Assembly: GCA_019348575.1 (NCBI GenBank)
Contig: JAHWJE010000097.1
Location: 1 to 6,496, forward strand
Reading direction: 5' to 3'
DNA from: Actinomycetota bacterium
GTDB lineage: Bacteria > Actinomycetota > Thermoleophilia > Solirubrobacterales > Solirubrobacteraceae
Length of the DNA stretch: 6,496 bases
Under the pieces are notes generated by a model. The model had not been told where the DNA came from, did not search any database, and saw only the letters and a program-made list of their open reading frames with translations. Of this stretch, positions 1 to 3,828 are shown one piece after another (the stretch's first letter is position 1; each line of letters opens with the position of its first letter). The position numbers were made by a program, and so were the translations under genes.

Positions 1-55
1 CATGCAGAGACGCGTTGTCCGGTCCGAACTTGTATGTGCCCGCCTGAATCGCCAT
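1..55 (-). CDS. YceI-like (polyisoprenoid-binding family) protein, N-terminal fragment
   Basis: Read on the minus strand from an ATG at 55-53, the first 18 codons give MAIQAGTYKFGPDNASLH, and the gene then runs off the left edge. This opening (G-T-Y-K-x-G-P-D-N-x-x-L) matches what I recall for the start of actinobacterial YceI family proteins, small beta-barrel lipocalin-like proteins that bind polyisoprenoid or quinone-type lipids. An AGGA ribosome site lies at 66-63 on the minus strand, 7 nt before the ATG, and supports this start. The gene is divergent from coxG, with 177 nt between the two starts. With no signal peptide at the start, this copy would be cytoplasmic. The family call rests on 18 residues only, and any function is inference. 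Confidence 0.6.
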   Translation of the reverse strand, partial: MAIQAGTYKFGPDNASLH

Positions 56-232
56 CGGCGGATCCTATGAAGTTCACCTCTTCTTCGGCCGCTCCCTCAG
101 GCGCGCTCGCGAGCGGGCGAATCCGGAGCGGACCTGGAATACTCGCCCGCTGCTCAGCGCCGGTGCTGCCCGGGCGGCGGCGGTACGGCATGCGAGACAG
201 CCGCCATACCCGGAACAAAGGAGGAGCGCAGC
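56..232. promoter_or_regulatory. Divergent intergenic region (yceI-like / coxG) with inverted repeats
   Basis: This 177-nt gap must carry promoters for both divergent genes, but no convincing -35/-10 pair is visible. It contains a perfect 12-bp palindrome CGCTCGCGAGCG at 104-115. It also has an inverted repeat AGCGGGCGA (112-120) / TCGCCCGCT (143-151) with a 22-nt spacer. The two structures share bases, so they could form alternative pairings or mark an operator. A strong AGGAGG ribosome site for coxG lies at 219-224. Confidence 0.4.
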
Positions 233-649
233 ATGCCGACGTTGAACGAGTCGTTCCCGGTGTCCGATCCGGACAAGGCGTGGAACATCGTCAGTGACCT
301 GAACAAGCTCGTGCCGTGCGTCCCCGGTGCACGGGTCGTGTCTGCCGACAGCGCGGAGTCGGTCAAGGCCGAGATCGAGGTCAAGATGGGCTCGATGGGC
401 ATGAAGTTCGTCGGCCCCGTGACGATCGAGTCGAAGGACCCGGGCAGCAAGACGGTCAAGATCAAGGCCAAGACGAAGGAAGCCGGCGGGCAGAGCGCCG
501 CCAACGGCGACGTCACGATCGCGATCAGCGGCAGCACGGGCACGGTCAACGCCGTGGCGAACGTCAACGGCAAGGCTGCGTCGATGGGCGAGGGTACGGT
601 CGTGGCCGTCCTCACGCAGCTCGTCAAGCAGTTCGCGGCGAACATCTAG
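233..649 (+). CDS. coxG: CoxG-family SRPBCC protein (CO dehydrogenase accessory subunit G)
   Basis: 138 residues, START/SRPBCC fold of the CoxG family. Visible family features are the N-terminal F-P-V-x-x-P-D-K-A-W segment (8-17), the C-V-P-G-A turn (29-33), a charged strand followed by K-M-G-S-M-G (51-56) and F-V-G-P-V (59-63), and the closing helix G-K-A-A-S-M-G-E-G followed by Q-L-V-K-Q-F (113-134). CoxG is encoded with aerobic Mo-Cu CO dehydrogenase. It has been linked to membrane recruitment of the enzyme, and in mycobacteria to carrying menaquinone between membrane and enzyme. The start is secure: AGGAGG at 219-224, 8 nt before ATG. The protein ends right after the SRPBCC domain and lacks the hydrophobic C-terminal tail found in some longer CoxG proteins, so it should be soluble. 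The xdhC genes follow on the same strand after 222 nt. Homologues also sit beside other xanthine-dehydrogenase family enzymes, so CO as substrate is not proven. Confidence 0.85.
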   Translation: MPTLNESFPVSDPDKAWNIVSDLNKLVPCVPGARVVSADSAESVKAEIEVKMGSMGMKFVGPVTIESKDPGSKTVKIKAKTKEAGGQSAANGDVTIAISGSTGTVNAVANVNGKAASMGEGTVVAVLTQLVKQFAANI

Positions 650-658
650 ACGATCTAG
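645..658. repeat. Paired CTAG inverted repeat, copy 1 (at coxG stop codon)
   Basis: CTAGA (646-650), spacer CGA, TCTAG (654-658). The TAG stop codon of coxG lies inside the left arm. A near-identical element with a 4-nt spacer occurs at 2405-2418. These two elements hold all four CTAG tetramers I could find in the window. The function is unknown: operator, processing site or chance. Confidence 0.5.
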
Positions 659-667
659 CCGACCCGC

Positions 668-698
668 CGGCCGGGCGCGCTCGCAGCGCTCCCGGCCG
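668..698 (+). terminator. Strong GC hairpin after coxG, possible terminator
   Basis: The arms CGGCCGGG (668-675) and CCCGGCCG (691-698) pair fully. Inside them, GCGCT (677-681) pairs with AGCGC (685-689) around a CGC loop, with a single C/T mismatch between the two helices. The hairpin starts 18 nt after the coxG stop. No T-run follows, so it is not a classical intrinsic terminator, although T-poor hairpins are common after actinobacterial genes. It might instead protect the coxG transcript end. Confidence 0.5.
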
Positions 699-710
699 CG
701 CACCGGTGAC

Positions 711-740
711 CCCCGGGCGCAGCGGCCCCGGGCGCAGCGG
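711..740. repeat. Perfect tandem duplication of a 15-bp unit
   Basis: CCCCGGGCGCAGCGG occurs twice with no gap (711-725 and 726-740), between the coxG hairpin and the xdhC upstream region. Each unit contains the palindrome CCCGGG. It may be a recent slippage duplication or a doubled protein-binding site. Confidence 0.7.
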
Positions 741-785
741 CGCCATCTTCTGCGCGCGCTCCCGAGTCGGTCCCGCTCGCGAGGG

Positions 786-855
786 TAATGTGTCGATGTG
801 GCTTGCACACGTCCCCGCGGGACACACGTGACCGCCTGTGGACGCCGTCAGACGG
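786..855 (+). promoter_or_regulatory. Putative regulatory region upstream of the xdhC pair
   Basis: A TAATGT hexamer at 786-791 resembles a -10 box, but no good -35 is seen. Downstream lie a direct repeat CACACGT (806-812 and 823-829, period 17), a hairpin-forming palindrome GTCCC-CGC-GGGAC (811-823), the palindrome CACGTG (825-830), and CCGTC-A-GACGG (845-855) just before the ribosome site. The density of symmetric sites in 50 nt suggests an operator, but no regulator can be named. Confidence 0.3.
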
Positions 856-856
856 T

Positions 857-864
857 GGAAGGAG
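857..864 (+). promoter_or_regulatory. Ribosome binding site fixing the start of the first xdhC gene
   Basis: GGAAGGAG lies 7 nt before the ATG at 872. It selects that codon over the longer open frame from 788 and over the ATG at 867, which is in another frame. Confidence 0.8.
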
Positions 865-871
865 CGATGCG

Positions 872-1189
872 ATGAAGGACGTAATCGAGGACGTCGATCG
901 CTGGGTCGGCGAGGGGGCGCAGGTGGCGATCGCCACGATCACGGCCACCCGCCGTTCAGCTCCGCGCCCGCCCGGCGCGAAGATGGCGATCAACGACCGC
1001 GGCGAGGTCTCCGGGATGGTGTCGGGCGGCTGCGTCGAGGGCGCCGTGATCGAGGTCGCCGACAAGATCCTCAACGGCGGCGAGGAGCCCCAGCTGCTCA
1101 CGTTCGGGATCGCGGACGAGGAGGCCTGGGACGTCGGGCTGCCGTGCGGCGGCGAGATCGACGTCTGGGTGGACCGGTTTCAGCCGTGA
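872..1189 (+). CDS. XdhC/CoxI-family maturation protein, N-terminal domain gene
   Basis: 105 residues, made of the XdhC/CoxI N-terminal domain alone. Typical features are W11-x-x-x-G, the V-A-I-A-T-I strand (18-23), S-A-P-R-P-P-G-A (29-36), S-G-G-C-V-E-G (51-57), A-W-D-V-G-L (85-90) and C-G-G (92-94). XdhC/CoxI proteins bind molybdenum cofactor and help sulfurate and insert it into xanthine dehydrogenase or CO dehydrogenase. The conserved Cys54 and Cys92 motifs are intact. The start ATG has a strong ribosome site 7 nt upstream. In many bacteria this domain is fused to a Rossmann domain. Here the protein stops at D-R-F-Q-P, and the next gene starts within its stop codon (GTGA, 4-nt overlap), so the two are translationally coupled and probably form one functional unit. 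The symbol is left blank because xdhC and coxI cannot be told apart without the enzyme genes. Confidence 0.85.
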   Translation: MKDVIEDVDRWVGEGAQVAIATITATRRSAPRPPGAKMAINDRGEVSGMVSGGCVEGAVIEVADKILNGGEEPQLLTFGIADEEAWDVGLPCGGEIDVWVDRFQP

Positions 1190-1947
1190 GCGTTCATGCG
1201 GAGTTCGCGCAGATCGCGCGCGAGGACGGCCGCGCGGCGCTTGTCACCGTCGTGCGCGGCGCGCACAAGGGCGAGAAGCTGCTCGTCCGGCCGGACGGCA
1301 CGTCGGAGGGCACGCTCGGCGATCCCGAGCTCGATGCCCAGGGCAAGGCGGCCGCCGAAGAGCTGATCTGGGCAGAGCGGTCCGAGGTGCGCGATGACCT
1401 CTTCATCGACGTCATCAACCCCGACCCCCGGATCGTCATCTTCGGGGCCGTCGAGTACGCGCAGCACCTGTCGGCGCTCGCACGCGTCTGCGGGTGGCGC
1501 CCCTACGTCGTCGATCCGCGCGCGCGGTTTGCGACCCCCGAGCGCTTTCCCGACGCGCTGGGCGTGGTGGCGGCCTGGCCGGAGGAGGCCTTCGAGCAGC
1601 TGGGCGCGCCCGACAAGGCGACGTACATCGTGATCCTGACGCACGACCCCAAGCTCGACGACGCGACGCTGCTCATCGCGCTGCGCTCGGACGTCGCCTA
1701 CATCGGCGCGATGGGCTCCAAGCGCGCGCAGGCGGACCGTCGCGAGCGCCTGCTCGCGGCGGGCGTGCCCGAGGAGGACCAGGCGCGGATCAGCGCGCCG
1801 GTCGGGCTCGACCTCGGTGCGACGAACGCGCGCGAGACGGCGCTTTCGATCATGGCCGAGCTCGCCGCGGTGCGCCACGGCCGCGCAGGAGGCCGGCTCT
1901 CGCAGTCCAAGGGCGGGCGCATCCACGCCACCGCCGACACGAAGTAG
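1186..1947 (+). CDS. XdhC-family protein, linker plus Rossmann (XdhC C-terminal) domain
   Basis: 253 residues from a GTG overlapping the previous stop. Residues 1-60 (A-A-L-V-T-V-V-R-G at 17-25, L-L-V-R-P-D-G at 32-38, G-T-L-G at 42-45) resemble the second segment of full-length XdhC proteins. Residues 80-247 form the XdhC C-terminal Rossmann domain: R-I-V-I-F-G-A-V-E-Y-A-Q (82-93), V-V-D-P-R-A-R-F (108-115), T-H-D-P-K-L-D (152-158), Y-I-G-A-M-G-S-K (172-179), G-L-D-L-G-A (207-212), E-T-A-L-S-I-M-A-E (217-225), and R-I-H near the end. The glycine motif reads G-A-V-E-Y-A instead of G-A-G-H-V-A, a form I recall from actinobacterial relatives. It would act with the preceding gene product in molybdenum-cofactor maturation. 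The ribosome site is weak, consistent with coupled translation. The open frame extends back to 838, but that part is a shadow of the first gene. The last 98 nt overlap a convergent minus-strand gene. Confidence 0.85.
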   Translation: MSVHAEFAQIAREDGRAALVTVVRGAHKGEKLLVRPDGTSEGTLGDPELDAQGKAAAEELIWAERSEVRDDLFIDVINPDPRIVIFGAVEYAQHLSALARVCGWRPYVVDPRARFATPERFPDALGVVAAWPEEAFEQLGAPDKATYIVILTHDPKLDDATLLIALRSDVAYIGAMGSKRAQADRRERLLAAGVPEEDQARISAPVGLDLGATNARETALSIMAELAAVRHGRAGGRLSQSKGGRIHATADTK

Positions 1948-2155
1948 ACGGCGCGACCGCCCCGGTTGCCCGTTCGAGCATTGCCCTGCGACGCGCCTCG
2001 TCGGCCGTCAGGTACGCGACGCCCGCGGCAGCGAGGGCGAGCCTGGCGAGTGCCGGCATCGGGCGGCGATGCCCGGCGAGGCCGAGCAGCCGCGCGTCGG
2101 TCGCCGCCGAGTACAGCGCCGGCGCGAGCCGCGCGTTGCGCGTTGTGCTGCGCAT
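1850..2155 (-). CDS. Small hypothetical protein, convergent with and overlapping xdhC
   Basis: 101 residues from the ATG at 2155-2153; a TTG at 2176-2174 would add 7 residues and overlap the upstream stop. I do not recognise the family. The first 60 or so codons have nearly all G/C in third position and read as a believable protein: a basic start, then D-A-R-L-L-G-L-A-G-H, a short hydrophobic stretch A-L-A-R-L-A-L-A-A-A-G-V-A-Y-L, and a charged helix D-E-A-R-R-R-A-M-L-E-R. The last 32 or so codons lie antisense to the xdhC end, have weaker codon bias and become rich in Arg, Trp and Cys, so that tail may be extra read-through or the result of a lost stop. The gene follows the 47-residue gene after a gap of 10 nt, and the two probably form an operon. 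Possibly a membrane-associated peptide. Confidence 0.5.
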   Translation of the reverse strand: MRSTTRNARLAPALYSAATDARLLGLAGHRRPMPALARLALAAAGVAYLTADEARRRAMLERATGAVAPSTSCRRWRGCARPWTARAGLLRGRGAPRRARP

Positions 2156-2165
2156 TCGCTCGCCG

Positions 2166-2309
2166 CTACCGGACAATCCACCTCACCACGCGGGCACCGA
2201 CGAAGCCGGCGGCGACGGCCACCGGCACCTTCAGCGCCGGGTCGAGCTCGTCGAACCTCGACTTCAGCTCGGCGAGCATCTCGCCCACGTCGATCTGGCC
2301 TGTTGACAC
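2166..2309 (-). CDS. Small putative membrane protein (47 residues)
   Basis: Starts at a GTG (2309-2307) with an excellent ribosome site AGGGAGGA (2326-2319) 9 nt before it. The open frame extends upstream to 2414, but that part lacks coding character. Residues 1-27 are an acidic amphipathic region (G-E-M-L-A-E-L-K-S-R-F-D-E-L-D). Residues 28-46 (starting V-P-V-A-V-A-A-G-F-V-G-A-R) form one short hydrophobic segment, and the chain ends W-I-V-R. The pattern suggests a small membrane-anchored or membrane-surface protein, broadly like the tail of DUF3618-type actinobacterial proteins, but no family is assigned. It heads a two-gene minus-strand operon and is divergent from the SIS gene. No function can be stated. 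Confidence 0.6.
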   Translation of the reverse strand: MSTGQIDVGEMLAELKSRFDELDPALKVPVAVAAGFVGARVVRWIVR

Positions 2310-2318
2310 GGCGTTCGA

Positions 2319-2326
2319 TCCTCCCT
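2319..2326 (-). promoter_or_regulatory. Ribosome binding site deciding the GTG start of the 47-residue gene
   Basis: AGGGAGGA on the minus strand, 9 nt before GTG at 2309. It is one of the strongest ribosome sites in the window, and it argues against the longer start at 2414. Confidence 0.75.
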
Positions 2327-2370
2327 TCCGGGTCTGCGCGAACCTGAAGCTGACGGGCCGCCTCAGGCCG

Positions 2371-2400
2371 TTGGTAGCACGCCCGCGAGCGCGAGCACAA
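2371..2400 (-). promoter_or_regulatory. Possible promoter of the small minus-strand operon
   Basis: On the minus strand, TTGTGC (2400-2395) and TACCAA (2376-2371) are 18 nt apart, and the second hexamer is preceded by TGC as in an extended -10. Each box matches the consensus only partly. The predicted RNA start near 2364 leaves a leader of about 55 nt. The CTAG element at 2405-2418 sits directly upstream of the -35, where an activator or repressor could act. Confidence 0.3.
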
Positions 2401-2404
2401 GGTG

Positions 2405-2418
2405 CTAGACGCATCTAG
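2405..2418. repeat. Paired CTAG inverted repeat, copy 2 (between divergent genes)
   Basis: CTAGA (2405-2409), spacer CGCA, TCTAG (2414-2418). It differs from copy 1 at 646-658 only by one inserted C in the spacer. It lies in the 231-nt region between the minus-strand small operon and the SIS gene, next to the possible minus-strand -35 box. Confidence 0.5.
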
Positions 2419-2540
2419 TTCGGGCAGACGGCTGCGCGATGCGAGGGCGCTACGCTGGACTCATCGAGGTTCCGGTCGCGCCCAGCACGAGCACGCGTGA
2501 GCAGACGCAGCTGATCGGTCGCACACCTCGCCAACCAGAC

Positions 2541-3773
2541 ATGAGACAGGCCACCGTCATCGGCACCGAACGCGTCGAGGCTCTGCTTCGCGACCGCAGC
2601 GAGGCCAACGCCAGGTTCTTCACCGCTGAGGCGGAGCGGCTCGCGCGCCTGTGTCACAAGATGGCCGAGCGCTTCGCGCGCGAGGGCAGGCTGGTGGCGT
2701 TCGGCGCGACGCCCGCCGATCGCTCCGACGCGCGGCACGTCGCGGTCGAGTTCGTCCACCCGGTGATCGTCGGCAAGCGCGCGCTGCCCGCGCTCGGCAT
2801 CTCCGGCGAGGGCGGTCGCGTCGCCGACCAGGTCGCGCTCGAGGCCGAGGGCGAGGACATCGCGATGGGGTTCGGCGACAGCCCCGACACCTTCGCCGCA
2901 CTCGGCGCGGCGCGCGAGCGCGGCTGCCTGACGATCGCGTTCGCGCCCGGATCGGGCGCCGAATGGGAGTTCGACCTGTCCGGCGTGCAGGACCCGTTCA
3001 TCCGCCAGGAGATCGTCGAGACGCTCTACCACCTGCTGTGGGAGCTCGTCCACATCTTCCTCGACCATCGCGGGCTGCTCGAGGGCCGCGCGGCCAAGCC
3101 GGTGCACGACCCGGGCGCATCGAGCTTCCTCTATCCGTTCCTGACGCAACAGGAGCACAACCTCGACGCGATCCTCGACGACGTGCGCAGGTCGATGCTG
3201 CTCAAGGCCGACGAGGTCATGGCGCTGCGCGCGCAGTCGCTCAACGACGGCTGCGAGACGCTGCTGAGCGCCGCGCGCGTCCTGCGCGAGCGCCTCGACG
3301 CCGGCGGGCGGCTGATCGCGCTCGGCAACGGCGGCTCGGCGACCGACGCGATGGACGTCGTCGCCGACTTTCACACGCCGCTGTACGGCGGGCCCCCGCG
3401 GCGCGCGCTGGATCTCACGGAGGACACGGGGATCATCACCGCCGTCGCCAACGACATCGGGACCGAGGAGATCTTCCAGCGCCAGGTGATCGCCTACGGC
3501 CGCGAGGGCGACGTGCTGCTGGCGCTGTCGACGAGCGGCAACTCGCTGAGCATCCTCGAGGCGCTCAAGGAGGCGCGCAGGCGCAAGCTCGTCACGATCG
3601 CCTGCGTCGGCTACGACGGCGGGAACGTCGCCGCCGACAACCTCGCCGACCACATCATCGTGACCCGCTCGCAGAACATCCCGCGCATCCAGGAGGCGCA
3701 GGCGAGCGTCTATCACGTGCTGCGCGAGCTCGTCGAGCTGGCCGGCTCCGAGAGCGCGCAGACTGCCCCGTGA
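2541..3773 (+). CDS. Double SIS-domain protein, GmhA-like C-terminal half
   Basis: 410 residues with two sugar-isomerase (SIS) units. The N-terminal unit (about 35-185) keeps the fold signature (A-V-E-F-V-H-P-V-I-V-G-K-R at 68-80) but has lost the phosphosugar loops: G-A-T-P-A-D-R-S-D (55-63) stands where G-N-G-G-S is expected, and G-F-G-D-S-P (110-115) where S-T-S-G-N-S is expected. The C-terminal unit (about 235-400) is like phosphoheptose isomerase GmhA, with G-N-G-G-S-A (262-267), S-T-S-G-N-S (330-335) and R-I-Q-E (382-385). Set against E. coli GmhA, metal/catalytic ligands His61 and Glu65 correspond to Asp272 and Asp276, while Gln172 and His180 are kept as Gln384 and His392. Activity on sedoheptulose 7-phosphate is therefore uncertain. 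No ribosome site precedes ATG 2541. An ATG at 2439 would add 34 residues of poor codon bias. hypF follows 55 nt later, and as I recall SIS/GmhA-like genes occur in actinobacterial hydrogenase clusters, so a link to hydrogenase is possible. Confidence 0.8.
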   Translation: MRQATVIGTERVEALLRDRSEANARFFTAEAERLARLCHKMAERFAREGRLVAFGATPADRSDARHVAVEFVHPVIVGKRALPALGISGEGGRVADQVALEAEGEDIAMGFGDSPDTFAALGAARERGCLTIAFAPGSGAEWEFDLSGVQDPFIRQEIVETLYHLLWELVHIFLDHRGLLEGRAAKPVHDPGASSFLYPFLTQQEHNLDAILDDVRRSMLLKADEVMALRAQSLNDGCETLLSAARVLRERLDAGGRLIALGNGGSATDAMDVVADFHTPLYGGPPRRALDLTEDTGIITAVANDIGTEEIFQRQVIAYGREGDVLLALSTSGNSLSILEALKEARRRKLVTIACVGYDGGNVAADNLADHIIVTRSQNIPRIQEAQASVYHVLRELVELAGSESAQTAP

Positions 3774-3828
3774 CAGCAGCCGTGTTCTCGACGACCGGTC
3801 GCGCGAGCTCGTCGAGTTCGCGCTCGCG

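Noticed and set aside
788..871. 28-residue upstream extension of the first xdhC gene
   Set aside because: A strong ribosome site at 857-864 selects the ATG at 872, and the extension has no family similarity.
2439..2540. 34-residue N-terminal extension of the SIS protein
   Set aside because: Codon third positions are mixed, unlike the rest of the gene, and there is no ribosome site. The domain logic starts after the ATG at 2541.
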